Below are positions 31,561-43,153 of a stretch of 64,000 bases of DNA, piece after piece. This DNA is from Omphalotus guepiniiformis (lineage: Eukaryota; Basidiomycota; Agaricomycetes; Agaricales; Omphalotaceae). Location: assembly GCA_028554645.1 (NCBI GenBank), contig JAQOOI010000057.1, positions 248,001 through 312,000 of the forward strand. Direction: 5' to 3'. Each line of letters begins with the position of its first letter. Position 1 is the stretch's first letter. The translations under genes were made by a program, and so were the position numbers. Under the pieces are notes generated by a model, which searched no databases, was not told the DNA's origin, and worked only from the letters and a program-made list of their open reading frames with translations.

Positions 31561-32910
31561 ATGGCTACTCCAGTTGAATACCGACGCCTTGGAACTACCG
31601 GCCTCAAAGTTTCTGTTCCTATAGTAAGTGAACTTGACTTTTAGGTGGATTCTCTTTTGATCTGAAAATGAAGGGCTTTATAGCTCGGAGCGATGCACTT
31701 CGGTGATCAAAAATGGATGGTGTGTGTAATACTATGGGAGTCTATCTTTAGATTTCTTATCAACCCACCCCAAACAGTCATGGATACTCAATGAGGAGAA
31801 ATCACTTGAAATTCTCAAAGCTGCTTGGGACCGTGGAATCAACACAATCGATACGGCAAACATATATTCAAACGGTGAATCGGAACGTATAATCGGGAAA
31901 TTCATACAAAAGGTACTTTATGCCCCCTTGGGAGCCTAAAGATGTTCCTATATCCAGAATACTTAGTGAATCACATTGCTTTTTCTCCTAGTTTAGCATA
32001 CCGCGTTCTCAGATCATCATCGCAACGAAATGCTACCACCTCGTGGCGAATGAACCTGAACTCTTCGCTCATATCATGCCTCACTTATCACAAAGACGTG
32101 AATACGTCAATCAATCCGGGCTATCCCGTGCGGCTATATTCAACGCCGTAGAAGCTTCACTTCAGCGTCTAGGAACATCCTACATTGATCTTCTTCAGAT
32201 TCATCGCTTTGACCCCGAAACCCCTGCAGAGGAAACGATGAGAGCGTTACATGATCTGGTTACGAGTGGGAAGGTGAGGTATATCGGTGCTAGCTCTATG
32301 CGGTGCTGGCAGTTCGCGTATTTGAATGAAGTGGCGTCTAAGAATGGATGGACAAAGTTTGTTAGTATGCAGAATGAGTATTCTTTGTTGTATCGAGAGG
32401 AGGTTGTCCAATCATACCTTTATGAAGTGAAGACATACGTACTGACACGACTCATATTCATCCCTAGGAGCGCGAAATGTTCGCATATTGCAAATTTCAT
32501 GGGATCGGAATCATTCCCTGGGCACCCTTAAACAGCGGAGTGTTATGTCGTCCCCTCGGCGTAGAAACCCCAAGATGGAATAGCTTCAGAGGAAGCATAT
32601 ACGAGCGAAAATTCGATTATGCAGACGTCGAGATAATATCACGCGTCCAGAAACTTGCCGAGAAGAAGGGTAAAACTATGGCTCAAATCGCTTTGGCATG
32701 GGTTATAGCCAAAGTGACGAGCCCGATTGTGGGTATAACATCTCTAGAACGTCTTGATGAAGATATAATCACTGGATTTACTTTATCAAGCAAAGAAGTT
32801 AGATATCTAGAAATGCCGTAAGTTTCCTCCCTGCGCTCCTTTGATTGCGTTCAAAAAACTGACCAGAAGTGGAAAGGTATATACCAAAGCGTGTACAAGG
32901 ACACCTTTAA
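31561..32910 (+). CDS. Aldo-keto reductase, intact tandem copy
   Basis: Exons 31561-31623, 31684-31719, 31778-31912, 31992-32402, 32468-32817 and 32877-32910 join in frame. The exon plan is the same as in the split copy at 19896, including a 12-codon second exon and a very short last exon ending in GHL-stop. Catalytic tetrad: D in IDTAN, Y in NIYSNG, K in IATKC, H in LLQIHR. These enzymes form a TIM barrel and use NADPH to reduce carbonyls. The sequence type is close to fungal AKRs of secondary metabolism, but the substrate cannot be told. It may cover for the disrupted copy. Confidence 0.9.
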
Positions 32911-33192
32911 GTATGTAGCAGCCCTGAGATACTTACATACATACCGGAATACCTAAATTAGAACACTCGGAACTCGAAAATCAAAGCGTAGAGAATGCTT
33001 GTACATATGTCCACAGTGCTTTGATATCATTGCCACTGTGCCTTTGACCTTTCATGCACAATGATACTTTGAAATAACATGAAAGAACGCTTTGTCTCCA
33101 CTGAGCCACTGAAGGTCGATAGAATATATATCTATATTGCTCTTGTCAAAAAACAAGCCCACTATACGAATCTCGCCGACTTTTTATTCCAG

Positions 33193-33894
33193 ATGCACTC
33201 ACCAAGCCAGCGTCGATTTCCTAAGACGTGCGTGTGTATCCGTGCATATTCGATGATGCCCAGCTGACCGTTCACTAACCCGATACAGTGCAGACCAGAA
33301 CACGTTAAACAAAGCCTTTCTGGAAGAATTGTAAGTCATACCTCGCAACCCTCCAGTATCAACGAGCTAATCTCTGGGATGTATAGCAATAGACTCTATG
33401 ACGGGGTGTACTCTTCATTCGAAAATCCCGGCCAATCGACTTCATCTCTCGTTCCACCTGAAACATGGTTTCCGAGAAATTTGTACGATGCTGCGTTGTA
33501 TGCAAAAACACTCACTGATTGCCGTAACAGGATTGACATGATATATTCTTTCGCATTTGATAACGCCACCGCATCCCATCCTACCCCAGCACAAGAACTT
33601 CTGTGGAGCTCATTTACAAGCAATTTCGACGGAGATCCTCTGGAAAGACGTCCTAAGAAGAGTCATTACAGGCCTCGCTGGACATCCGGTGCGAGACCGA
33701 CAGGAAGCAGAGAGACCCTTGGCAGCCCTGTAGTTCGGGCATCTGGCGGTATGTGCTCGTCGCAGTGTTCCAACCATTCGATTGGAGCCACGAGTCAAAG
33801 ACACGAAACTGATAGAGTGTCACTTCCCCCTTCGTATGACGCTTTCTTCTCTACGATTTCATACCGCGAATCTTTTCGCTTTCGCCCGACATAG
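33193..33894 (+). CDS. Small hypothetical protein, paralog A
   Basis: Three exons: ATG at 33193, a first intron beginning GTGCGT, a second exon of about 42 bases, then 33388-33894. The joined N terminus reads MHSPSQRRFPKTADQNTLNK and continues with AFLEEFNRLYDGVYSSFENP. It shares this segment, a WF box (ETWFPRN / ATWFSRD), MIYSFAFD and a C-terminal SYDAFFS with paralog B at 39767. No membrane segment or known motif is seen. The Ngaro copy 2 is inserted about 100 bp after its stop codon. I do not recognise the family. Confidence 0.65.
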
Positions 33895-33990
33895 ATCCTG
33901 GAACGATTGAAAAGCAAGGAAAGAGACAAAGGAGAAAATAGTCTGTAATTATAAAATCGATTTGCGTGATAATGTGATTTGTATCGGAGT

Positions 33991-34093
33991 CCAATCGCTT
34001 CAGTTCTTTCGTGAGACTCGCGTATTTAGCCCGAAGCATCACCGCGACCGGCGACCATGTATTGAGAACGCTAGCGCAACGTGTATGTGCGCC
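33991..34093 (-). repeat. Ngaro copy 2 split repeat B2
   Basis: 103 bp, repeated as B1 at 34520-34622 from CCAATCGCTTCAG to GTGCGCC. Confidence 0.88.
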
Positions 34094-34100
34094 TGGGAGG

Positions 34101-34519
34101 GTAACGAAATTTATACACCTGTATACGATACTCATAAGTCCAAAGAGTAGTCCATGAGAAATACTACACACCTGCAGACGAACGAGTGAAGACAAGGAGG
34201 AGTGAACCCCTTGTCTTACTATTCGTCTGCCTATCTACTTGTAATGAGACAAGAGTGAAGAAATGTCCGGAAATCTAAGACGAAAGTCCAAGAGGGTGCA
34301 CAGCCGTATTGCCATGACTTCGCGGGCATACGATGCCAGTTTCGTGGCACACGGTGCACACGACGCGGCACACGGTGCCAGTTTTTACGCGGCATTACGA
34401 TGCCCACGTACGTGACCCACGATAGGGCCTAACGCCTGACACGGTCAGGCGTTATATAAATTTTTGGCTAAATCTGCTCACCTCGCGATTGAACTAGCGT
34501 AAATTCTTTTTAAACTCGA
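34101..34519 (-). repeat. Ngaro copy 2 split repeat A2
   Basis: It matches A1 (38944-39309) but keeps a segment of about 50 bp (34118-34170) absent from A1. It holds the inverted array of hairpins with apex ACG (the reverse of CGT). Confidence 0.85.
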
Positions 34520-34622
34520 CCAATCGCTTCAGTTCTTTCGTGAGACTCGCGTATTTAGCCCGAAGCATCACCGCGACCGGCGACCATGTATTGAGAACGC
34601 TAGCGCAACGTGTATGTGCGCC
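34520..34622 (-). repeat. Ngaro copy 2 split repeat B1
   Basis: Copy of 33991-34093, directly joined to A2 as in copy 1. Confidence 0.88.
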
Positions 34623-34683
34623 GTAATAGCTATTTAGAAGAAAGTGGATAGATGCAATTGAAAGTGGAATCATAGGCGTGGCG

Positions 34684-35802
34684 CTAAGTGGTGGCCGGAA
34701 CGTCTCGAAAGAGGAATGATTGTAATAGCACTGGGTTTTTCCTTATGTAGATTTTAAAAGCCTCGGAAGACCATCTACCGAGTCCTTGGATGATGTGAGG
34801 CAATATTCCTAACTCTGCTAGTGCAGTCGCACCACCTGCGCGCATGGACTGACCAGCAATGTTAGAGTCTGGAAAGAATTTCCGGAGCCGTGACATGAAC
34901 CAAGAACGAGTGGGTGTGGTACCTGAAGCAGTGAGCCACAGGTTTGGATGTAAAGGGAATTTTTTTATCGCGCGACCGCAGATATGCTACAAAGGGGGCG
35001 TAAGGGTCGATGATGTCAGGGAAAGCGGGTGTCGTCTGATTACCGGTCTGTTTCCTTCGAACAGAGGGTCGGCTTTGTGTGATGGAAGTTCGAAGCTGAA
35101 AGCGTGATCTAACCATTGAACCCGAAGAACGACGACGAGCGAGTTTCCTCATGTTCCGTAGGACTTTGTTATCAGGCATGGTGAGTTCAGCCAGACGAAG
35201 CAGCCCATGGAATCCCGTGAGGATCATCGACCGAAAGAGCATATCGTCGTGTAACGTTGAACCGCGTAATGTAGTGACCACAAGTGATAAGTTTTCGACT
35301 GTTAGTGGCAGTTTTACGCTTCAACTGGATTACTGTAAAGAACGTTTGCATCCTTTTAAAGTGCGTGAAACTAGTAGATGTTTCGGATAGTTCGAATGTT
35401 AGGGAAATGAGTCTCCAGTTGATTGCAAATGCCAGACAAGTAGGAGTCGTCGACGGTGCGGGGTTCGACATGACGTGACATGTACACGGTGAAGAAGCTG
35501 AGAGTGTCCTCGGTAGGCTCGATAGCGAAGTTATGTAGGGTGCAGAAAGTGATATAAGAGTTCAACGCAGAGGTGTAAGTTGATCTCGTGAGAATCAATT
35601 GCCATACCCATGCGACTGCACGCTCGTGTACCAAGCGTTGCAATGTCCAGGCCTCCCTGGCGGGTTGCCGAGACCGTGAAGAGACTGTGAAGCTCATTTT
35701 TTTGCTGCCCCCAGCGGCATCTCGAGGGGGTTGAAACTCTAAAAATTGAGAGTTGAGGCTGCAAGGATAAGGCAAGATCAAGTTTGGACCGCGAGAGCGC
35801 AT
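34684..35802 (-). pseudogene. Ngaro copy 2 tyrosine recombinase remnant
   Basis: Three consecutive pieces in different frames (35802-35371, 35281-34862, 34896-34684) align end to end with ORF3 of copy 1. SMRAGGATAL, GRWSS and the FKIYIRKNP tyrosine are kept, but at least two frameshifts break the frame. Confidence 0.85.
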
Positions 35803-35819
35803 CCGCTACTTGGTTATCT

Positions 35820-37711
35820 TCACCTGGGATATGAAGAACCCGTTAGATCGACATGATGAAGGAGTAAGAGATCCACGGCGAATTTCAACAATGGGTTGTA
35901 CGCTGGAATCGCTCTCAAGGAACTGAAAATATCAACCGAATTCATACTGTCTGAGAAAATGACCACCCTTGCCAGGGTGGATGCCGAGTTGGTTGTCAAG
36001 ACATGGTGAAGAGCGGAGACGATACAAAGAGCCTCGAAAAAGAATATATTGTGTACTGGGTGTGTGGTAGGAATGGGGGAAATGAAGCCCAGCTTTCGCT
36101 CGGAATCCAAAAACCCATACCTTCCAAACACGCGTCGCAGTAAATCACGAGGTCGGCGTCTTCCACTTCCCATAGCAACGAGTTGAAGAACAAGACGCCC
36201 GTGGAATTTTCGAGGTGATTAGCTAACCATAGTAGATCTTCCTTCACTCCTTTGCTCACTGCTATCTCTGCGAAAGGCTTTGATTTTCCTTTCATCTTCT
36301 CGTAGACATGACAAAGGCCTGTTTGAGCAGAGGATGGACATTAAATGACCAATTTGGACCATCCAGCCAGCTGTTGGAAGCTATGAAGGGTACGTCGCCT
36401 GGCTTTCACAAATTCTCGTAAAGCGTTGACAAGATCTGTTTTTGATTCTGGCGACATAGAAGCGGACATAGCATTGGGATCGACATCGAAGCCGATGATA
36501 AGGAGTACGAGGCCATGAACTTGCTTGGGCTTGTCGTGGGGAATACCCAACCGGTCCCAGAGGAGGAGGAGTTTAGTCTGGTTAGACGGATACCATTCGT
36601 TTATACGGTTCGTAAAACTCGACTTCTCCATCAGGTTGGAAACCGTAATCATCGTCAACATAGGTGAATATGTCGTCGATGTTTCCACATTCCTCGCGAC
36701 CCCATGTCACCAGCCCGTTAAATGATATGAAAACCCGACCTCCGCTACGATTTCCAAATGCGTTGTTACGATCCACATTTCTTATTAGCTCGCTCCTCTC
36801 TCCCTCTCCGTCTTTCAACTCTTCAGCCAGCGGTTGATTCGTTGTCACCACTTGCTTTATTTGCCATAGCGGGTGCATTGGACACAATCTGTATGCCCCA
36901 GCGACGTCGGATTTGAACATGCGAAGCCTCACTTTATCACCATGCCGGCGTCTGTAGGCCAGCAATGCCGCACCTAAGAGCTGGATAGTGTCCAGTGGTG
37001 CTCCCATTATGTCCTCCCGTGCAATCATCGTGTTCGGTGCGTATTCACCTGCACTTTGATTCACAACTAATCGAAATTTGTTTGATTTTGGCTTAGGGAC
37101 CGCGTGGATGGGGCGAGCTATACATTCCTGGCAGCAGATCTGGTCCGAAAGACGGCGAGAAGAACCCTTTGGACATTTCAATGTCTCGCTGGAGCATGTA
37201 AGAACATACGTTCGTCTGAAAGAGCGTGGCGGCATCCACGCATTATCCCAAGTCACCGGATACCCTTGAAGGTGTGTTTTCGTTGATGCCCATGGCCAAA
37301 ACCGTCCGTGAATCCTTCGCAGAACAGACTCGACGAATGGCTGGTTAGGGTGGTTTTTACACAGTTCTTTCAACACGTCTGCTTTGACGGGTGTAATGAT
37401 TTTGAACAGTTCTGGGTGGTCCTCAATTGTCTTGACGGCCGCCGAGTTACGAAACTCTTCGTCACCGGGACGCGGTAACCTCTCCTCCACTCTGTCCACC
37501 GCACTGTTCGGCTGAAACTCTCCTCCCCTACTTTCCACCCAAACTCCCTCCTATACCTCGGCAACTTCATTCCTTCTTCGACTACCCTTACTCCTCTACT
37601 TCGCGTTTCCTGATTTACAATTAGTGAAGGTGTGTCCCGACTGGGAGCACGTAGCGCAGACGTGTGGATATTTGCCACTTCCCTCCCAATTTGCATAATC
37701 CGGCATTCCAT
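35820..37711 (-). pseudogene. Ngaro copy 2 RT / RNase H remnant
   Basis: Pieces 37711-37370, 37538-36582, 36688-36341, 36295-35996 and 36173-35820 align in order with ORF2 of copy 1. YVDDDYG and IYCDACLEGMGFW are kept. Several small indels shift the frame. Confidence 0.85.
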
Positions 37712-38902
37712 TTACGGCAAGGGTCTCCCTCCCTAAATCTTTCTCGCTTTCTTCGAGCTCCCTGAGTCTCCATCGTATACGCCAATACCGTAGGCGTCAA
37801 TATGGGCCGTTTTAAGATGGATGATGCTGTTGACGTCTTCGAGGGACATGTCTCGACGACTGCCGATATACTTGCGTGCTGCTTTATCGTAGGAAATAAC
37901 CCTTCCGTGGATGGTAGGACTGACGGCTGAGAAGAGTGAGGTGACATGTTCGTACCACACTTCGAGTTCGTCTCCTCGATGAGGGAATGCGAAGAGGAGC
38001 GCCTTCCGATAGATTCCAAACGCGTTGATCCAGTCTCCTTGGGTCTTAACTGTTTTTAAGAATATCTGGTTCCCCGGAGACCCGCAACTCAGTCTATCCC
38101 CCAGTTTTTCGACTCTATCTTTGCTGATGACAGCGAATGGAGGTTTCCGAGGAGAGCGTCAAAGTTGGCTGCCCTTCCTTCCAAGAGTGGTCCCCATTCG
38201 GAATCAGGGTAACTGGGACAGGTGAGTGCAGAGATGACTCTTTGCTTACTGAACTTAATGTTCTGCATGTAGTTCTGGACAAGCTCAAACGTTCGCTGTT
38301 TGTGTGGCGGAGAGTGGATGAACGTAAGACATCTTCGACAAGCCAGGGGAACATTCCTTCGTCCACCTTGTGCCGCTTAGCCTCTGGTTCAGAGTCTTCG
38401 GGTGAGGTTGAACGAGATCTAGCCTGACGGGTCCCGCCGTCTTCCAAGCGTTGGTCCGACATCCGCTCTATCAGCCGCGGTGGTGGCTTCCACGATAGCG
38501 TCGACCATGAGGGGTTGAGACAGTCTCATCCTCTTGATGAGGCTGAGTTCCTCCTGCTTGCCCTCCATGCCGCGCTGCCTCTTTCCTAGCGACGTCGATA
38601 CTTTCGATGTGCTCCATGAAGGATTCAATGACTCCGGTACACTCATCGTTGTCTCCGGTGTGTAACTCCAAAACGAGGGTAGTGATTTCTCGCATGACTG
38701 CTGGTTTACTGATCCGCCCCTGTCTGAAAGATTCGACGACAGTCTCGACTCGAGTGACTGCGTCGGCATTGAAGTCCAATCCTTCGGGTTGGAACTCATT
38801 CGCTTGAGCAGACTGACTGGGGGTTGGATTAAGGTCGGAGGATCCGTTATCCGTTGCACCAGACTGAGTTTGGGATGGTCCTGCAGATGGTTCATTGCTC
38901 AT
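37621..38902 (-). pseudogene. Ngaro copy 2 Gag-like remnant
   Basis: It starts MSNEPSAGPSQTQSG at 38902, matching copy 1. It is broken near 38470 and 38350 and again around 38000-37750. The CRKWNAGLCKLGGK zinc segment is partly kept near 37700. Pieces of the overlapping second frame are also open here. Confidence 0.82.
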
Positions 38903-38943
38903 AGTAGTTGAGATTTAAACAATCGATGGAATTCCAATTCAAA

Positions 38944-39309
38944 GTAACGAAATTTATACACCTGCAGACGAACGAGTGAAGACAAGGAGGAGTGAACCCC
39001 TTGTCTTACTATTCGTCTGCCTATCTACTTGTAATGAGACACAGAGTGAAGAAATGTCCGGAAATCTAAGACGAAAGTCCAAGAGGGTGCACAGCCGTAT
39101 TGCCATGACTTCGCGGGCATACGATGCCAGTTTCGTGGCACACGGTGCACACGACGCGGCACACGATGCCAGTTTTACGCGGCATACGATGCCCAACGTA
39201 CGTGACCCACGATAGGGCCTAACGCCTGACACGGTCAGGCGTTATATAAATTTTTGGCTAAATCTGCTCACCTCGCGATTGAACTAGCGTAAATTCTTTT
39301 TAAACTCGA
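38944..39309 (-). repeat. Ngaro copy 2 split repeat A1
   Basis: 366 bp, read right to left from TCGAGTTTAAA. It carries the same hairpin cluster as copy 1. Confidence 0.87.
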
Positions 39310-39672
39310 TTTAAACACGAGAACGTGATATATCCGTGACCTTCAATAGGCGCATGATGGCGCCACCTGTGGGACGCGACCACTATACATGAATGAAGAT
39401 TTGGCCACAACACACTGGGACTTTCGAGAAAAGTACAAGTGGCACTTAACAAGAGTGGCTGCTGCCTCCGGAGCAAATCATAGTTTCAGCCTTTTGTCTT
39501 GTTCAAACCCTGCGTACAAGGACATGATCAATCCCGAATGATACAAAGGTATGTAGGTTCACAACAACGAGATATTATCGAGCTTTGACCTCGACCACAG
39601 TGGCGCATCTAGTGGCTCTCGCCGCAGCTGGCCTTCAGTGGTCCAACGCCAGTGGACGGCTAGAAAGACGGG
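39310..39672. other. Upstream region of paralog B
   Basis: Unique DNA between the Ngaro right edge and the TATA-like site of the next gene. No exon or repeat was seen. Confidence 0.4.
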
Positions 39673-39680
39673 TATATAAG
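39673..39680 (+). promoter_or_regulatory. TATA-like box of paralog B
   Basis: TATATAAG 87-94 bases before the start codon at 39767, a usual spacing for a fungal core promoter. Confidence 0.5.
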
Positions 39681-39766
39681 AATGAGGGGATCCTTTCTGA
39701 ACATCAGCCCAAAAACCCCTGATACACACTTACAGCACTCGCATACTTACTTTACCTTTACTCACA

Positions 39767-40558
39767 ATGAGCCGATCTTCTTCAAGCCACCAAGAACCGT
39801 CGCGTCCACTTATGTATAGGAAGTACGTACATCTCTCCCATGAACCAATAGCAGACAGTCGTTGATGTGTTTGGTATAGTCGTCCCATGACGATGATGGA
39901 TGCTACGGATGAAGCCTTTTTAGACGAGTTGTAAGTATCACCTTCTACGAATTCAGAGTATTTCGCTGAACATTCATGACTCGCGTAGTGATAGACTATA
40001 CCAGATCGCATACACCTCGATAAAGACGCCACGCCCGTCAACAATCCTGTCTGCGCCACCTGCAACATGGTTCTCCAGAGACATGTAAGATCTCCCATCT
40101 GTCCCTGTTGTTTTCAAAGAAGACTCACCAAATCACCGAGCAGAGTGGAAGTGATATACTCCTTCGCATTTGATGCCGTACACAATCCTGGCAAAGCCTA
40201 TGCGGAGTTACCTCCTGAACTACAGCAATTCAAAGAACCTCTACGACGCTCTCTAGACAAGATCAACGGGCATGCTCGTTCTAGTCGTTCAGCGGTAACA
40301 ACCAAGAGTTCTCCACCCACCACGATTAACCCCTACCAATGCCTCAAAAACCCTGCACCGATTACCCAAGTGCAGTGCTTTGTGCCTAGGGTTTATTATC
40401 CTCCACCAGGCACCCAAGGCCCATCTACACCTCAAATTGCCTATTATGCAACTGAACCCTACGACAGTCCACCTGTTGATTCGAAAGGAAACCCCCTTTT
40501 CTCATCGTACGACGCGTTTTGGGCTTCTATGCCTTCACGCCAGGCACCTCGACAGTGA
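39767..40558 (+). CDS. Small hypothetical protein, paralog B
   Basis: Four exons: ATG at 39767; an intron GTACGT...TATAG; a short exon ending in AFLDEF; an intron GTAAGT...CGTAG; an exon to 40084; a 35-base intron (40085-40119, GTAAGA...CAAAG); and an exon to the stop at 40556-40558. The 35-base intron is required to join the ATWFSRD frame to VEVIYSFAFD, and this joint is supported by paralog A at 33193. The C-terminal half is Pro/Tyr-rich and ends near SYDAFWASMPS. It is tail to tail with terpene synthase 1. Function unknown. Confidence 0.68.
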
Positions 40559-40795
40559 GAGTGGGTGGGATTTGTGCCGCGAGGCCAGTGGTTGAGGGTT
40601 GGAATGTTCAATTGATGATGGAGGTTGTAATGTTGTATTGTCAGATAAAATGTACGCTGTGGTAATGTTTCTTATGTAAACCTTGTACATCGAATTGTAA
40701 TCATAGTAAAGCAACCCGAATTCTAACAAACATCCTCAGCTCAGACATATGCAAGAACAGGCAGTATACAATATACATACTAGTACTGTAGCAGC

Positions 40796-42178
40796 CTACA
40801 CGATAGGCTCAGGCTCGACAAACGAGAACAGCTCATCCAACTTATACCTCCCCGACGAAGCATGAAACGAAACGTATCCTTGTCGGAAACAATTATACGC
40901 ATCAAGCGCAGGCTGATACTGAGCCAACACCGAACGAACCCTCAAATCAGCTTCAGCAGCGTCATTCGCGAGGCCCTGAACAATTTGATACTTTGTCATG
41001 GCCGGATGTACCTGCCTCAATATCGAGGCGAGATTCTCTGTTTCCCCTGCTTTGTCTTCTTTGTAGAATGATAAAATGTCACTAACGTGTTCAGCGAGGA
41101 TCAAACTCGGTAAGTGATGTATCGGTGGAACATAACGAAGTAAGTAAAGACTCACTTGACGTGGTTGATGTATATCTGCATATCGGGAAGACATTGAGCG
41201 TAGATGGCGAAAGGCACATCTTTTGGGAAGATGAATGGAGCGTAGGTATAGGCGATTCCGGACATATTCCTGCATGCAATGGCGAATCTATGAAGGTTCT
41301 GATTGAACTGAAAGTAATGTCATATCTTGAGCCGCCGAACCCGCATATATGGACTCTGGAGGGAGCGTACCTTCATCCCTTTAGTCAATACGTCCACCGA
41401 CATAGACGTAATGAAATCCAATGTAGACGTGATTATGATATTCGAAGCCAACCGTCCAAAAAACCTCGGAGTATCCAACAAAATCTTAGCAAAAGCGTCT
41501 AGAAACATGTCGCCCTGCGGTAGCGCCTTCATGAACCTTTCGTTAAACCCACTCATATGATCGACATTGTTCTCAAAGATATCGTCAAAGTAAGTTGCCA
41601 ACGCGGTGTAAAGTGCGATGTAGATCTTTGTTAGTTTGTCCTTGAGGTGACCATAGGCGTTTGTTGTAATGATTACTCCCACGGAAAGGTATCTTTTGCA
41701 CCATGGTTCGGATACTTTGTTGGAGTCGTGGGGATGGATGTAGTGTGATAGGAGAGTTTGTTTGCATTCGTTGTAGAACTCAATGTCGAAGGGCGTGCTT
41801 TCGAGGCGCATGCCACAGCGAGAGAGGAAGTTGTCGACGATTTTGTATATTTCGATGCCATTGGCGTTGAGATTGGGAGCCTATATGCATTTGAACGTTG
41901 TATGTAGTCGAGACAAAAAGATAGTGGAGAAACTCACCGGTGAATGAACCAGCTGCAGAGTTTGAGATTCAGAGCCTGTTGTGATGGAAGACAGATTTGT
42001 CGAAAATGTAGACCATAAGAGGTGGAGTATCTGCCACATCTTTATCCTTAGGAAAAGGAGGTGGAAACCCTGCTTTTCCTTTAAATAAAAGAGATGGCTG
42101 GGACTGCATATGATAATACGTCAGAAAGTTATGTGTGTCAACACATACCATCGTGCTCGGATAGATTATTCCTGGCAT
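40796..42178 (-). CDS. Terpene synthase 1, trichodiene-synthase-like
   Basis: Start ATG at 42178-42176, stop at 40798-40796. The 5' end has very short exons, the first being ten codons before an intron GTATGT...TGCAG. The Asp-rich metal site is DDIFE (about 41580). The second metal site (NSE/DTE) is built across an intron: AA at the exon end plus T gives N, then DILSFYKE (about 41060-41150). The C terminus GRYKLDELFS is typical of TRI5-like cyclases. Such enzymes ionise farnesyl diphosphate with Mg2+ and cyclise it to a sesquiterpene; the product cannot be predicted. A similar gene in opposite orientation is at 52208. Confidence 0.87.
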
Positions 42179-43153
42179 ATGCTCTTGCGCTACATGAAAA
42201 GACGCATATCACCTAGGGCCGCTCTTCTGGTAGCAGATCCGAGCCCGTGAGATGAAATAAATCAACTATCCTACTTGCACATCACACGAAATCACAGGTC
42301 GAGACCAGATGTATCCACAAGCTCTCCGAGGATATAAAGTGTCTTGGCTATGCTCGTGAGCAAATAAGTAGCCCACACAGGAACCACATATTATGTTTTC
42401 TCCTGACGAGACTCGTACTATTCGTTCGAATCCTTCAAGTTAGACTCGGAAGCCTTTTTGCATTTGACTTGATGCCCTTAGCGACGTGTAGGATCCACTG
42501 TAAATTCCGGTCGAGAGTGGAGGCAAAGGTAGAAAGTTCGAAATACTAGAGTTCGGAGCCCCTTAGTAGATTGAGTTTATTGCTTGGAAAACCAGCGGAA
42601 AACTGGCGGAAAAGAACTTTGAAGTCTGAAGGAAGATGAGTATCCCGCTGCGATGCCACGTAATGAGTAAGTATACTCGTGCTTTAGATAAGTTCTCACC
42701 CCAAAGTTCGAGTTGTGTAGGTTATCCTCCCAATGATCTAATCGTCGAAGAACTTGAAGTCCTACCACCTGGTTAGTGGTAGAAATTGGCAGGGAGAACA
42801 TGCCGGCTCAAAATTTCTCACACTTTGTTTGTCCTTGGCCTGTTTGCCAAATATATGCGCTGCGGCTCTATGTTCCAGACTGAGAGCATACATGCATGGC
42901 AATTGCTGCACAGTGACAAGGCTGATCTACATACTACGCCTAGCAAACAAAGAATTTCTTCTACATTTCTCCGTGATCTAAAGTTCGCAAATAGATTGAT
43001 TGGAAGTTTGTCAAGCCAGATCACTATCGGCGTCCGTGCGGAAGCGTGCGGGGAAACAATAATTCCGTATGTCTTCCGGCGTGTCTCTTCAAAAGGTGAA
43101 AGCCGGTGAAGGTTCTTCACAAGCTACAAGCACATTGACAAACCCCTCAAACA
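42179..43153. other. Divergent intergenic region, terpene synthase 1 / 5-oxoprolinase-like gene
   Basis: About 1 kb with the 5' ends of two genes facing outward. No coding exon or repeat was recognised. Confidence 0.45.

Larger units (their letters stand above)
33991..39309 (-). mobile_element. Ngaro-type retrotransposon, copy 2, decayed
   Basis: The same family as copy 1 but on the minus strand: A1 38944-39309, coding remnants 38902 to 34684, B1 34520-34622, A2 34101-34519, B2 33991-34093. Ends read TCGAGTTTAAA and GCGATTGG as in copy 1. B1 and B2 are 103 bp here, longer than in copy 1, while A1 is about 50 bp shorter than A2 owing to an internal deletion near its inner end. All three ORFs carry frameshifts, so it is probably dead. 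It sits between two paralogous small genes. Confidence 0.9.

Noticed and set aside
42433..42480. tRNA-like B-box sequence (GTTCGAATCC)
   Set aside because: No acceptor stem or anticodon arm could be built around it; no tRNA gene was recognised anywhere in the window.
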